Shown: one piece after another, positions 8,728 to 18,220 of the stretch | Layout: each line of letters begins with the position of its first letter | Numbering within the stretch: the stretch's first letter is position 1 | NCBI RefSeq assembly: GCF_004342845.1 | Contig: NZ_SLXB01000012.1 | Span: 1-32,490, forward strand | Source: Prevotella heparinolytica | Lineage (GTDB): Bacteria; Bacteroidota; Bacteroidia; Bacteroidales; Bacteroidaceae | Reading direction: 5' to 3' | DNA: 32,490 bases | Translations under genes and position numbers: made by a program | Notes under the pieces: model-generated | Seen by the model: the letters and a program-made list of their open reading frames with translations, nothing else | What the model was told of the DNA's origin: nothing | Databases searched by the model: none

Positions 8728-9639
8728 CTATAACTCTTTCCCTTCCTTCTCAAAATCTTTGCGTGACTTGCTTTGGGTCATAATATACACACCGAGGAAT
8801 ACCAGGGCGATGGCTACTCCCTTTTCCGGACTGAAAACTCCCAAGCCTAAAATGATGGCGACAGTAGAGGCTACAATGGGTTGCATGTAGTTGTACATGC
8901 TCACTACTGTGGGGCGTAGCAACCTTTGCGCACTCATTATAAAGATGTAGGCCAGGAAGCTTCCTCCCACGACTACGTATCCCACTTGCAGTAAGGCAGA
9001 TGCGGATATTCCGCTCCATTCTATTGCTGCCACGTCGCGGTATGAAAAAGGAATGTAGCATATCGAGGCGTAGGCGAACATCCACTTGTTCAGTGTGATG
9101 GGGGAGTATCTTTGTGACAGTCCCTTGAATACGGTCAGGTATATGGAGAAACTGATTTGGGCTGCCAGGCAAAGCAAATCGCCGAAGATGCTACCATTGC
9201 CGTTAGCGGCTGCCCGGCTACTTGTGATGAGTATCAGTGCTCCCAAAGCTCCCACGAAGATACCCAACACTTTTTTGTTGGTGACCGGCTTTTTCAGATA
9301 GATGGCGGCCACAACCATGGTGACAATGGGTAGGGTGGTCGTTACAATGGAGGCATTGATGGGCGAGGTCATGGATAATCCAAAGATATAGACTCCCTGG
9401 TTGAAGACGAGGGCAAAGAGTGCGGCAAAAAACATTTTCAGTAGGTCCCGATGCTCCACTTGTTCGCGCTTGCAGAACAACGAGAGCAACCAGAAGCAAG
9501 CTGCTGCGCCTACCATGCGAAAAGTAGTGACGGATAACGGAGAAAATTCCGTCAGGGCCGATTTGCCTATGGGGGCCATTAATCCCCATAGAATGTTTGC
9601 GCTAAGGGCAAACAGGTGTCCTTGAATATCCTTTTTCAT
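8728..9639 (-). CDS. DMT-superfamily EamA-type transporter
   Basis: A 303-aa, highly hydrophobic protein with about ten membrane segments and two repeated EamA halves (first from LFALSANILWGLMAPIGKSA, second from GSIFGDLLCLAAQISFSIYL). EamA proteins are inner-membrane exporters of amino acids or other metabolites; the substrate cannot be read from sequence. Start ATG 9639 is preceded on its strand by an AGGAGAG purine run. It is a single gene, divergent from the ATPase gene at 9809. Confidence 0.9.
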   Translation of the reverse strand: MKKDIQGHLFALSANILWGLMAPIGKSALTEFSPLSVTTFRMVGAAACFWLLSLFCKREQVEHRDLLKMFFAALFALVFNQGVYIFGLSMTSPINASIVTTTLPIVTMVVAAIYLKKPVTNKKVLGIFVGALGALILITSSRAAANGNGSIFGDLLCLAAQISFSIYLTVFKGLSQRYSPITLNKWMFAYASICYIPFSYRDVAAIEWSGISASALLQVGYVVVGGSFLAYIFIMSAQRLLRPTVVSMYNYMQPIVASTVAIILGLGVFSPEKGVAIALVFLGVYIMTQSKSRKDFEKEGKEL

Positions 9640-9778
9640 GTTCTCTCCTATTTACGGATACAAAAGAACGACATTTTTTGAAAGCAGGAAATCTTTAGTG
9701 CCATGCTCTTCCCGGAAACAGAAAAAAAACTCAAAACAATTTCTTTATTCGGTCTACACATTATTCAAGTATTTTCAG

Positions 9779-9786
9779 TAAGTTTG
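9779..9786 (+). promoter_or_regulatory. Putative -7 promoter element for the ATPase/DUF4435 pair
   Basis: TAAGTTTG matches TAnnTTTG and lies 22 nt before the ATG at 9809. No convincing -33 TTG is seen at 19-21 nt, so the assignment rests on the -7 box alone. Confidence 0.45.
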
Positions 9787-9808
9787 CTTTTGATTAAAAA
9801 GAGAAACC

Positions 9809-10639
9809 ATGGAAGTACAAGCCAATTACATCAAACGTATCGAGATACACGGGTTGTGGCACCGGTATGATATTGCGTGGGAACTGCGTCCCGATGTCAA
9901 TATCCTGTCGGGCATCAACGGGGTGGGGAAGACAACCATCTTGAACCGTGCGGTCAATTATCTGGAGCAGACGTCGGGTGCTGTGAAGAGTGACGAGAAG
10001 AACGGAGTACGCATATCCTTCGATAATCCGAAGGCGACATTTATTCCCTACGATGTAATTCGCAGTTACGACCGGCCGCTCGTCATGGGCGATTTTACTG
10101 CCCGCATGGCTGATGCCAATGTCCGATCGGAACTGGACTGGCAACTCTATCTGCTTCAGCGTCGCTATTTGGACTATCAGGTGAATATAGGCAATAAAAT
10201 GATAGAACTGCTTGGCGGTGACGAGAAGCAGCGCAGCATGGCCCCCTCCCTTTCTCTTCCCAAGCGGAAATTCCAGGATATGATAGACAGCCTCTTCAGC
10301 TATACCCGCAAGAAGATAGATCGCAAAAGCAACGACATCGTGTTCTATCAAGATGATGAACGCCTCCTGCCCTACAAGCTTTCTTCCGGTGAGAAGCAGA
10401 TGCTCGTCATCTTGCTGACTGTCTTGGTGAGCGACGGTAATCATTGCGTGCTTTTCATGGATGAGCCGGAAGCCTCCCTGCACATAGAATGGCAACAGAA
10501 GCTCATCGGCATGATACGCGACTTGAACCCCAATATCCAAGTTATTCTCTCCACCCATTCTCCTGCGGTCATTATGGAAGGCTGGCTGGATGCGGTGACA
10601 GAGGTTGAGGATATTTCGACAGAGATTAGCGGTCGTTAG
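9809..10639 (+). CDS. AAA/ABC-type ATPase, AriA-like partner of a DUF4435 protein
   Basis: A 276-aa protein of the SMC/ABC-like AAA class. Walker A is GINGVGKTT at 35-43, an ABC-like signature LSSGEKQ is at 191-197, Walker B CVLFMDEPE is at 213-221 and an H-loop STHSP is at 248-252, so all catalytic elements are present. The following gene encodes a DUF4435 protein in the same direction. ATPase + DUF4435 is the architecture of PARIS (AriA senses a phage protein and holds AriB until triggered). This protein has little between the P-loop and signature apart from a helical stretch, so it is compact. A housekeeping role is possible, since the neighbours are core genes. Confidence 0.8.
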   Translation: MEVQANYIKRIEIHGLWHRYDIAWELRPDVNILSGINGVGKTTILNRAVNYLEQTSGAVKSDEKNGVRISFDNPKATFIPYDVIRSYDRPLVMGDFTARMADANVRSELDWQLYLLQRRYLDYQVNIGNKMIELLGGDEKQRSMAPSLSLPKRKFQDMIDSLFSYTRKKIDRKSNDIVFYQDDERLLPYKLSSGEKQMLVILLTVLVSDGNHCVLFMDEPEASLHIEWQQKLIGMIRDLNPNIQVILSTHSPAVIMEGWLDAVTEVEDISTEISGR

Positions 10640-10685
10640 TGTTTAGCGATAAGCCGCTGTCCCTGTCCCGATTGCTAACCACTAA
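10636..10685 (+). repeat. Imperfect inverted repeat between the ATPase and DUF4435 genes
   Basis: TTAGTGTTTAGC (10636-10647) and GCTAACCACTAA (10674-10685) are complementary at 11 of 12 positions. An inner AGCGG/CCGCT pairing is also possible, and more CTAACCAC-like motifs follow to 10700. The structure starts at the TAG stop codon of the ATPase gene and lies just before the non-ATG start of the next gene. Confidence 0.6.
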
Positions 10686-10702
10686 TCCCTAACCACCAAC
10701 AC

Positions 10703-11731
10703 TTGATTCACGTGGCCACTTCTTTAAGACATAATCTGACTTCCGCTTATTTGGATGCCGCTCATAAACTTGCGTCCAAGAGGGCACGCAGGCGTATTGT
10801 TGCGTATGTGGAAAGCTATGATGACATTGCTTTCTGGCGGACACTGCTATCTGAGTTTGAAAACGAGGAATGCTATTTCCAAGTGATGCTCCCCTCTGCC
10901 ACTTCGCTGACCAAAGGCAAGAAGATGGTGTTGATGAATGCTTTGAACACGGCAGAGTTGGGGCGCAGCCTGATAGCTTGTGTAGACAGCGATTACGACT
11001 TCTTGTTGCAGGGGGCTACACGGGTGTCACATAAAATAAATAAAAACCCCTACATCTTCCAGACCTACGGCTATGCCATTGAGAATTACCGCTGCTTTGC
11101 GGAAAGCCTGCATGAGGTATGCGTACAAGCCACATTGAACGACCGGCATGTACTTGATTTCCCGGCTTTCCTGAGGCGTTATTCGCAGATTGCCTATCCG
11201 CTGTTCCTGTGGAATGTGTGGTTTTATCGCAGGCACGACCTGCATACTTTTCCGATGTACGACTTCAATGCCTGTGTGCGCCTGCGCGAGATAAACCTGC
11301 GCCATCCTTACCGTAGTTTGGACGAGATGCAACAGAGAGTATCAGATAAGCTTACCGAACTGCGATCCCGGTTTCCGGAAGACATCGAGTCTGTGGAACA
11401 ACTGGGCGCAGAACTGGAACGCTTGGGATTGACGCCCGACAATACCTATCTTTACATACAAGGACACCATGTCATGGATTCGGTGGTGATGAAAATCCTC
11501 GTGCCGGTATGTGCATTGCTGCGTCGTGAGCGTGAACAGGAAATCAAGCGGTTGGCCGAACACAACGAGCAGTTTCGCAACGAGCTGACGGGCTATGAAA
11601 ACAGTCAGATCAATGTGTCCGTGATGCTGAAGAAAAACAGTGCCTACAAGAACCTTTACCTCTATCAGTGGCTGAAAGAAGATATAAGGGAATTCCTTGA
11701 ACGCTCTTCCGATGCCGGCAGACGGAGATAA
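10703..11731 (+). CDS. DUF4435 protein with TOPRIM-like catalytic motif, AriB-like
   Basis: A 342-aa protein if begun at TTG 10703; GTG at 10712 is an alternative, and no early in-frame ATG exists. Residues YVESYDD (E37) and IACVDSDYD (D95, D97) reproduce the Glu ... Asp-x-Asp spacing of TOPRIM folds as found in DUF4435 proteins, with a lysine-rich TKGKKM (70-75) between. In PARIS the DUF4435 protein AriB is the nuclease effector released by the ATPase AriA. The C-terminal half is helical with a coiled-coil-like stretch (about 270-300). Tandem with the ATPase gene, 63 nt apart. Family call good; function inferred. Confidence 0.78.
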   Translation: MIHVATSLRHNLTSAYLDAAHKLASKRARRRIVAYVESYDDIAFWRTLLSEFENEECYFQVMLPSATSLTKGKKMVLMNALNTAELGRSLIACVDSDYDFLLQGATRVSHKINKNPYIFQTYGYAIENYRCFAESLHEVCVQATLNDRHVLDFPAFLRRYSQIAYPLFLWNVWFYRRHDLHTFPMYDFNACVRLREINLRHPYRSLDEMQQRVSDKLTELRSRFPEDIESVEQLGAELERLGLTPDNTYLYIQGHHVMDSVVMKILVPVCALLRREREQEIKRLAEHNEQFRNELTGYENSQINVSVMLKKNSAYKNLYLYQWLKEDIREFLERSSDAGRRR

Positions 11732-11893
11732 AGGTGTTTTGAAATATTGGTTGGCGAAACAGGCTTTGTTCTCTTCCGATAGAGGTTGGGATATTGTATT
11801 GTTTATTACTACTGACGTTATCCGGATTGTAATATCGAGCGTCGTATAGTCAAAAAAACTTGCAGAAATGGGCGGTGAAACCAAACAATTCCG

Positions 11894-11901
11894 TACTTTT
11901 G
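11894..11901 (+). promoter_or_regulatory. Putative -7 element upstream of the MscS-family gene
   Basis: TACTTTTG fits TAnnTTTG and is the best such box in the 295-nt gap 11732-12026. It implies a leader of about 120 nt. No -33 element is evident and no other feature was recognised in the gap. Confidence 0.3.
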
Positions 11902-12026
11902 CTTTCTGCGAACATTGCGGGCCCGTTTGTTTTGTACCCCCGTCGTTATATAATGATAATTGAACTTATGCTTCGGCCCGTATTTACCGGCTTATAATTG
12001 ATTAAACTCACGCTGAATATCCGATC

Positions 12027-13292
12027 ATGGAAATACTGAAGAATATAGATCAGCTCTTGGTCTCTTGGGGCATGTCTCCCTCTTTGGCCGATACGCTCGA
12101 CCAGTTTGTGGCATTTGCAGTGGTACTGATTATCGCTTTCACGGCAGATGCTTTGTGCCGTGGCATCCTGCTCAGGATAGTGCCCCGTTTGGTCAAGCGG
12201 ACCAAGGCCTCTTGGGATGATATTGTCTTCGACCGCAAAGTGATGGTACACCTGAGCCGTATGGCGGCTCCTGTCATTATCTTCTACTTCGTGCCGGTGG
12301 CCTTTGCCGAGACAAACTCTTTTACGCTGGACTTAATCCTGCGTTTCTGCCGCATTTACATCATTATTTCTCTGCTTAGTTTCATCAACTCCCTGCTGAA
12401 GGCCGTCTATAACGTTTACAGCGAGCGCGAGCAGTTTCGTGACCGTCCGTTGAAAGGGATGCTCCAAACGATGCAGGTTATCCTTTGGTTTGTGGGAATC
12501 ATCATCGTGGTGAGCATACTCATCGGTAAGTCTCCCCTTTCGTTGTTGGCAGGTTTGGGTGCTTCGGCAGCCATACTGATGTTGGTGTTCAAGGACAGCA
12601 TCATGGGCTTTGTGTCGGGCGTGCAGCTTTCGGCCAACGATATGCTGAAGGTGGGCGACTGGATTGCGATGCCCAAGTACGGCGCCGACGGTACGGTGAT
12701 AGAGGTGACGCTGAATACCGTGAAGGTACGCAACTGGGACAATACCATTACCACCATTCCTCCCTACCTGCTTGTAAGCGACTCCTTTCAGAATTGGCGC
12801 GGCATGCGCGAAAGCGGAGGACGGCGTGTGAAGCGCTCCATCAACATAGACATGACCAGCGTCAAGTTCTGCACTCCGGAGATGCTGGATAAGTATCGCA
12901 AGATTCGTTTGCTGAAAGATTATGTGGATCAGACGGAGCAGGTGGTAAAGCAATATAACGAGGAGCACGGCATCGATAATTCCATTCTTGTCAACGGGCG
13001 CCGCCAGACCAACTTAGGGGTGTTCCGTGCCTATCTCACCGCTTATTTGCAGAGCCTTCCCGATATCAATCAGGAGCTGACCTGCATGGTCCGTCAATTG
13101 CAACCTACCGACCACGGCATACCGATGGAACTCTATTTCTTCTGCGCCCTTAAAGACTGGGTGCCTTACGAAGCTGTGCAGTCTGATGTCTTCGACCACG
13201 TGCTGGCCATCATTCCTGAATTTGATTTGCAGGTGTTCCAGTCACCCTCTGGAAGAGATTTCCGGCAGGCGTTCTCGGCCGACATGAGCTGA
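12027..13292 (+). CDS. MscS-family mechanosensitive channel, YbdG-like
   Basis: A 421-aa inner-membrane protein with about five membrane segments in the first 190 residues, then a pore-lining TM3-like segment (SLLAGLGASAAILMLVFKDSIMGFVSGVQL) and the beta domain (GDWIAMPKYGADGTVIEVTLNTVKVRNWDNT). The N-terminal segments and long cytoplasmic C-terminal half resemble the larger YbdG/MscM branch rather than minimal MscS. Opens under membrane tension after hypo-osmotic shock. Convergent with the K+ uptake genes, so two osmotic-response functions sit side by side. Confidence 0.9.
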   Translation: MEILKNIDQLLVSWGMSPSLADTLDQFVAFAVVLIIAFTADALCRGILLRIVPRLVKRTKASWDDIVFDRKVMVHLSRMAAPVIIFYFVPVAFAETNSFTLDLILRFCRIYIIISLLSFINSLLKAVYNVYSEREQFRDRPLKGMLQTMQVILWFVGIIIVVSILIGKSPLSLLAGLGASAAILMLVFKDSIMGFVSGVQLSANDMLKVGDWIAMPKYGADGTVIEVTLNTVKVRNWDNTITTIPPYLLVSDSFQNWRGMRESGGRRVKRSINIDMTSVKFCTPEMLDKYRKIRLLKDYVDQTEQVVKQYNEEHGIDNSILVNGRRQTNLGVFRAYLTAYLQSLPDINQELTCMVRQLQPTDHGIPMELYFFCALKDWVPYEAVQSDVFDHVLAIIPEFDLQVFQSPSGRDFRQAFSADMS

Positions 13293-13332
13293 GATATCGG
13301 GAAAAGCAATCGGCTTGATAATACACGGCATC

Positions 13333-13358
13333 AGGCAGGCGTTTCGAGAGGCCTGTTT
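13333..13358 (+). terminator. Weak terminator-like hairpin after the MscS-family gene
   Basis: AGGCAGGC (13333-13340) can pair with GCCTGTTT (13351-13358), using two G-U pairs, across a 10-nt loop, with GTCTT next. It lies in the 120-nt gap between two convergent genes. Confidence 0.3.
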
Positions 13359-13412
13359 GTCTTGCATGCTGCAAGTCTGTTGCTTTATCGTATTAAAGTC
13401 CGTTCCCGTTCA

Positions 13413-14864
13413 TCAGTTGCGTTTCCAGAAGTCGGGAGTGAAAAGCAACAATACGGTGAATAGTTCCAGACGCCCCAGCAACATCAGCAGCGAGCAGACC
13501 CACTTGGCTGCATCGGGCAGTGCGTTCCACGAAAAGGCGGGGCCGAAAGCTCCCAGTCCGGGACCTGTATTGCCGATGCTTGATATTACTACGCCTATTG
13601 ATTCGGTCAGCGGTATCTCCAGCCCCATCAATATCAGTATGCAGGCAAAACAAATCAAAAGGATAAGGAAAGTGAAAGCAAGTACCGTGGATTGCAGCGT
13701 AGGGGCAATCACCTGCTTGTTTATCCTTATCGGCAATACGGCGTTGGGATGCAGCAACCGCTTGAACTCGTTTTTCATCACACGAACCAGAATGACGATG
13801 CGGATGCACTTCATACCTCCCGAGGTGCTGCCTGCGCAAGCACCTATCAGCATCAGTATGGGCATCATTCCCCATGCCATTGTCGGCCACGTCATATAGT
13901 CGTTGGTAGCAAAACCGGTGGAAGTCTGGATGGAAATCACTTGGAAGAGCGATGTGCGGAAAGCGGTCTCAGCATCAAGGGTGGTTTTCAGGTAGAGAAT
14001 AGCGAAGATGGACAACGTGAATCCTACGATGCACCAGAAGTAGAACTTCAGCTCGGCATCGTGAAACGTCTTCTTGAAGTGTCCGGTGACGAACAGCAAT
14101 ATCAATGTGAAGTTGATGCCGGAAATAAACATGAATAGCGACAATACATATTCTATGTAGGGCGAACAGTAGTAGGCTATACTTGCCGTCCGTGTAGAAA
14201 AGCCTCCCGTACCGGTGGCGGCAAAAGCATGACAAACGCTGTCGAACCAACTCATGCCCCCGATGGCAAGAAGGAGTGTAGCTATCAAAGTCAACCCCGT
14301 ATAAATACTCCATATCCAGCGTGCGGTGATGCCGATGCGAGGGTGTACCTTGTCGTGCGTGGGGCCGCTGGCTTCGGCGGCAAAGACCTGTACGCCGTTG
14401 ATGCCGAAGATGGGCAATACGGCAATGGTGAACAAGATTATGCCTAATCCGCCTATCCATTGCGTCATGCTGCGCCAGAAGAGCAGCCCGTGGGGCAAAT
14501 CTTCCACCTTTTCCAGAATGGTGGAGCCGGTGCTGCTCACGCCCGACATGGTTTCAAAGAATGCGTTCGTGATACTGGGAATATATCCGCTGAGGTAAAA
14601 AGGCAACATGCCGAAGGCGGAGAAAATAATCCAGGCCAATGACACGATGAGGTATCCTTCGCGGCGTGTCAGTTGCCGTTCGGCGTTTCTTCCGAAAAGT
14701 GCCAGTATCATGCCCGTACCGGTGGTGATACATGCCGTGTAGAGGAATGCTGGCAAATCGTTTTCACCGTAAAACAGTGATACACCTGTGCACAGCAGTA
14801 TCATGGCTGTTTCTATCAAAAGCAAATCCCCCAGCACTTTACATATCATCTTCTTGTGTATCAT
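13413..14864 (-). CDS. trkH: TrkH-family K+ transporter subunit
   Basis: A 483-aa membrane protein. Four selectivity-filter-like glycine motifs are visible in order (SGVSSTGST, AATGTGGFS, IQTSTGFAT, SSIGNTGPG), as expected for the four pore repeats of TrkH/KtrB. Transports K+ through the inner membrane under control of TrkA. It begins 42 nt after the trkA stop on the same strand and is last in dxs-trkA-trkH. Confidence 0.95.
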   Translation of the reverse strand: MIHKKMICKVLGDLLLIETAMILLCTGVSLFYGENDLPAFLYTACITTGTGMILALFGRNAERQLTRREGYLIVSLAWIIFSAFGMLPFYLSGYIPSITNAFFETMSGVSSTGSTILEKVEDLPHGLLFWRSMTQWIGGLGIILFTIAVLPIFGINGVQVFAAEASGPTHDKVHPRIGITARWIWSIYTGLTLIATLLLAIGGMSWFDSVCHAFAATGTGGFSTRTASIAYYCSPYIEYVLSLFMFISGINFTLILLFVTGHFKKTFHDAELKFYFWCIVGFTLSIFAILYLKTTLDAETAFRTSLFQVISIQTSTGFATNDYMTWPTMAWGMMPILMLIGACAGSTSGGMKCIRIVILVRVMKNEFKRLLHPNAVLPIRINKQVIAPTLQSTVLAFTFLILLICFACILILMGLEIPLTESIGVVISSIGNTGPGLGAFGPAFSWNALPDAAKWVCSLLMLLGRLELFTVLLLFTPDFWKRN

Positions 14865-14906
14865 AACGTTTTATGGGCAGCATGTCATCGTAGCGACGTG
14901 CTTTCT

Positions 14907-16247
14907 TTAGTTGAAGTATTTCTCAATTTTCTTAATCATCATACTCAGGCAGAATACCACTACATGGTCGCCCGGCTTTATCTCTGTATTACCCGTTACG
15001 ACCAGACCCTCGCCGTTTCTGATTAGTCCTCCGATGGTGGTTCCTTTCGGTAAACCGAGGTCTTTTACCGGATGTCTGGTTATTTTGGAGCCTTCTTTCA
15101 CCGTGAACTCCGCCACGTCAGCGTTGGCAAAGGTCAGACTTTTTACGTTGCTTACGTCCGCATCCAGCATCATCTGGTAGATGTGGCTGGCGGCAATCAT
15201 TTTCTTATTGATCACGGTGCCGATGTCCAGGCTCTCCGCCATGCCTATATAGTCGATATTCTCCACTTCCGCCACCGTCTTGCTCACTCCCATGCGTTTG
15301 GCTGCCAGACAGGCAAGAATATTGGTCTCGGAGTTCCCGGTCAGAGCCACAAAAGCCTCTGTATTGGCCAGCCCCTCTTCGAGGAGCAGATCCATGTCGC
15401 GGCCGTCTCCATTGATAATCATGGTTTTGTCGTCCAGCAATTCTGTCAGGCGGTTGCAGCGAGGCAGATCGTTTTCCACGATCTTCACCTGCATGTAGTC
15501 GGGCACATACTGCGCCGTACGCACGGCAATCCGGCTACCTCCCATAATCATCACGTTGCGTACGTCGGCATAGTCTTCCTTGCCGGTTATCTTGCGGATG
15601 TAGGGGATGTATTTCCGGGTAGTGGTGAAGTAGACAATGTCATACAACTTGATGGTGTCGTTGCCTCGTGGGATGAGGGTTTCACCACCGCGTTTAATGG
15701 CTACTATGTGATAGGGCAGTTCCGAGTTTCCCAATTCGTACAGGGGTATGTCCAGTATTTCAGCTTTCTCGCGCATCTTGGCACCGATCAGTATGAGGGC
15801 TCCTCCACAGAACTCCCACCATTGGCGCACCCAGCTCATTCGGATGGACGATACGATCTCTTTGGCGGCAAGCATTTCGGGGTAAATCAGCGAGTCTACT
15901 CCCAGCGTCTTGAAAAACTCTTTGTTCTTGGGCAGCAGATATTCGTAATTGTCAATGCGTGCCAGGGTCTTTTTTGCACCAAGGTTGGTTGCCAGCATAC
16001 AGGCAGTCATGTTTCGGCTCTCATCCGGAGTGACGGCAATGAATAGGTCAGCTTCACCCGTACCCACTTCTTTCAAACCTTTTATGGAGGTGGGCGATGC
16101 GGTGACTGTCATCAAGTCGAAGTTGGAGCTTAGTGTGCTCAACCTCTCTTCATCGTCGTCCATCAGGATAATGTCCTGCTTTTCGCGAGACAGTAGTTTG
16201 GCCAAGTGTGTGCCTACTGCACCTGCTCCTGCAATGATTATCTTCAC
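14907..16247 (-). CDS. trkA: TrkA, cytoplasmic K+ uptake regulator
   Basis: A 446-aa protein with two RCK halves. The first starts with the nucleotide-binding loop IIAGAGAVGTHLA, with acidic residues at LMDDDEE; the second begins at VMIMGGSRIAVRTAQ, with IVEND. Each is followed by a TrkA-C-like beta region (for example LDIPLYELGNSELPYHIVAI). It gates TrkH in response to NAD(H)/ATP. The start is 4 nt after the dxs stop, so translation is probably coupled to dxs. Confidence 0.95.
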   Translation of the reverse strand: MKIIIAGAGAVGTHLAKLLSREKQDIILMDDDEERLSTLSSNFDLMTVTASPTSIKGLKEVGTGEADLFIAVTPDESRNMTACMLATNLGAKKTLARIDNYEYLLPKNKEFFKTLGVDSLIYPEMLAAKEIVSSIRMSWVRQWWEFCGGALILIGAKMREKAEILDIPLYELGNSELPYHIVAIKRGGETLIPRGNDTIKLYDIVYFTTTRKYIPYIRKITGKEDYADVRNVMIMGGSRIAVRTAQYVPDYMQVKIVENDLPRCNRLTELLDDKTMIINGDGRDMDLLLEEGLANTEAFVALTGNSETNILACLAAKRMGVSKTVAEVENIDYIGMAESLDIGTVINKKMIAASHIYQMMLDADVSNVKSLTFANADVAEFTVKEGSKITRHPVKDLGLPKGTTIGGLIRNGEGLVVTGNTEIKPGDHVVVFCLSMMIKKIEKYFN

Positions 16248-16251
16248 TTTT

Positions 16252-18156
16252 CTATTTCTTAATTAATTCTTTATAGATTCCTTCCTCATCCATTTTGCAC
16301 AGATGATACAACTCTTGCACCGTGCCGTGCTCTATGAACGTATCGGGCACGCCAATCCGCTCTACCTGCGGGGTGTAGTCATGGTCGGCCATGAACTCCA
16401 GTACCGCGCTGCCCATGCCGCCTGTACGCATACCGTCTTCTATGGTGATGATGCGCCGGAAATTCCTTCCTGCCTCATGCAGTAAATCTTCGTCCAGGGG
16501 TTTGAGAAAACGCAAGTCATAGTGTGCAATGGAGATACCGTTCTCTTTCTCGGCACGCCCGATTGCACGTGCAGCGATATTGCCTATGGGACCGAGCGTG
16601 ATGACGGCAAGGTCTTTCCCTTCCTTCAGCCTGCGCCCTTTGCCTACGGGAATTTCTTCCAGCGGACAGCGCCAGTCGGGCAATACGCCACGCCCGCGGG
16701 GATAGCGGATGACGAAAGGGCCCTTGTTCGGGAGTTGTGCCGTGTACATCAGCCGCCGCAACTCATGCTCATCCATTGGCGAAGAGATGGTCAGGTTGGG
16801 GATGGGACGGAAATAAGCAAGGTCGAAAACCCCGTGATGGGTAGGGCCGTCTTCGCCTACCAGTCCGGCACGGTCGAGACAGAGGACTACGGGGAGTTTC
16901 AGCAAGGCAATATCATGAATTACGTTGTCGTAAGCCCGTTGCATGAAAGAAGAATAGATATTGCAGAAAGGTTGCAGCCCTTCTTTGGCCATTCCGCCGG
17001 AGAAAGTGGCGGCATGCCCTTCGGCAATACCCACATCGAAAGCGCGCTGGGGCATGGCTTCCATCAACTTGTTCATGGAACAACCGGTGGGCATGGCGGG
17101 AGTGACACCTACAATCTTTGGATTCTGTTCGGCCAGTTCCAACAAAGTCTCGCCGAACACATCCTGGAAGAGGGGGGGGAGGTTGCTGGTGTCTGTAGTG
17201 ATACGTTTGCCTGTCTCCGGATTGAACTTGCCGGGAGCATGCCAAATATCCGGTGCTTTTTCGGCAGGTTCGAAGCCTTTTCCTTTCACGGTATGCAGGT
17301 GCAGTATCTTGGGGCCTTTCATCCCTCTGATGTCTCGCAGAATGCGTGCGATGTTCTTCACGTCATGTCCGTTGACGGGGCCAAAGTAACGGATATTCAT
17401 TCCTTCGAAAATATTCTGCTGTTGGGCAGCCATGGATTTCAGGCTGTTGGCAAAGCGTATGAGCGCTTTGCGACGCTCTTCGTTCAAGACGCCTATCTTG
17501 AATAATAGTTTGGATATTCTGAAGCGTAACTGATTGTACCGGTTGCTGGTTGTCAAGTTAAAGAGATACTGTTTCATCCCTCCTACACTATGGTCTATGG
17601 CCATGTCATTGTCGTTGAGGATGATAAGTAAGTTATTCGGGGTGGACGATGCATTGTTCAAACCCTCGAATGCCAACCCGCCACTCATGCTTCCGTCGCC
17701 GATGACTGCCACCACATGACGGTCTTTTTCTCCTTTCTTTTCGGCTGCCACTGCCATGCCGAGAGCTGCCGAGATGGAGTTTGAGGCATGTCCGCAGGTG
17801 AATGTATCATATTCGCTTTCTTCCGGTGAGGGGAAAGGACGAATACCTTTGAACTTCCGGTTGCTGGAAAAGACGTCGCGGCGTCCGGTCAGGATTTTGT
17901 GCCCGTAAGCCTGATGTCCCACGTCCCACACGATGCGGTCGTAGGGGGTATTATAAACGTAATGCAGGGCAACCGTGAGTTCTACCGTACCCAAAGAGGC
18001 GGCGAAATGTCCCGGATTGCATGAAACTTCCTTGATGATGTCTTGTCTCAACTCATCGCAGACCTCCGGTAGCTGATTGACGCTGAGACGGCGTAAATCT
18101 TCGGGAGAGTCAATCGTTTTGAGCAAGTTATATGCTGTAGGTTCTTTTTCCATCAC
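16252..18156 (-). CDS. dxs: 1-deoxy-D-xylulose-5-phosphate synthase
   Basis: A 634-aa protein of normal length. Thiamine-diphosphate motif [17 protein letters not shown] ... NDND at about 152-185, an early GHFAASLG and [10 protein letters not shown], and a transketolase-like central domain with [11 protein letters not shown]. Condenses pyruvate and glyceraldehyde 3-phosphate in the first step of the MEP isoprenoid pathway; cytoplasmic. First gene of the cluster with trkA and trkH, an unusual functional mix. Confidence 0.97.
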   Translation of the reverse strand: MMEKEPTAYNLLKTIDSPEDLRRLSVNQLPEVCDELRQDIIKEVSCNPGHFAASLGTVELTVALHYVYNTPYDRIVWDVGHQAYGHKILTGRRDVFSSNRKFKGIRPFPSPEESEYDTFTCGHASNSISAALGMAVAAEKKGEKDRHVVAVIGDGSMSGGLAFEGLNNASSTPNNLLIILNDNDMAIDHSVGGMKQYLFNLTTSNRYNQLRFRISKLLFKIGVLNEERRKALIRFANSLKSMAAQQQNIFEGMNIRYFGPVNGHDVKNIARILRDIRGMKGPKILHLHTVKGKGFEPAEKAPDIWHAPGKFNPETGKRITTDTSNLPPLFQDVFGETLLELAEQNPKIVGVTPAMPTGCSMNKLMEAMPQRAFDVGIAEGHAATFSGGMAKEGLQPFCNIYSSFMQRAYDNVIHDIALLKLPVVLCLDRAGLVGEDGPTHHGVFDLAYFRPIPNLTISSPMDEHELRRLMYTAQLPNKGPFVIRYPRGRGVLPDWRCPLEEIPVGKGRRLKEGKDLAVITLGPIGNIAARAIGRAEKENGISIAHYDLRFLKPLDEDLLHEAGRNFRRIITIEDGMRTGGMGSAVLEFMADHDYTPQVERIGVPDTFIEHGTVQELYHLCKMDEEGIYKELIKK

Positions 18157-18178
18157 TAGTTTGAAAGATTACGTTATG

Positions 18179-18186
18179 CAAAAATA
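18179..18186 (-). promoter_or_regulatory. Putative -7 element for dxs-trkA-trkH
   Basis: On the minus strand this reads TATTTTTG, matching TAnnTTTG, 22 nt before the dxs ATG. No clear TTG at the -33 position. Confidence 0.4.
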
Positions 18187-18220
18187 GTAAAAGAAAACAG
18201 ATAGAGGGAGGTTTTAGCGG

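Noticed and set aside
9794..10558. 254-aa minus-strand open frame
   Set aside because: Antisense shadow of the ATPase gene, which has all its motifs on the plus strand.
15072..16046. 324-aa plus-strand open frame
   Set aside because: Antisense shadow of trkA; His/Gly/Gln-rich composition with no domain.
16522..17505. 327-aa plus-strand open frame
   Set aside because: Antisense shadow of dxs, whose thiamine-binding and transketolase motifs are intact.
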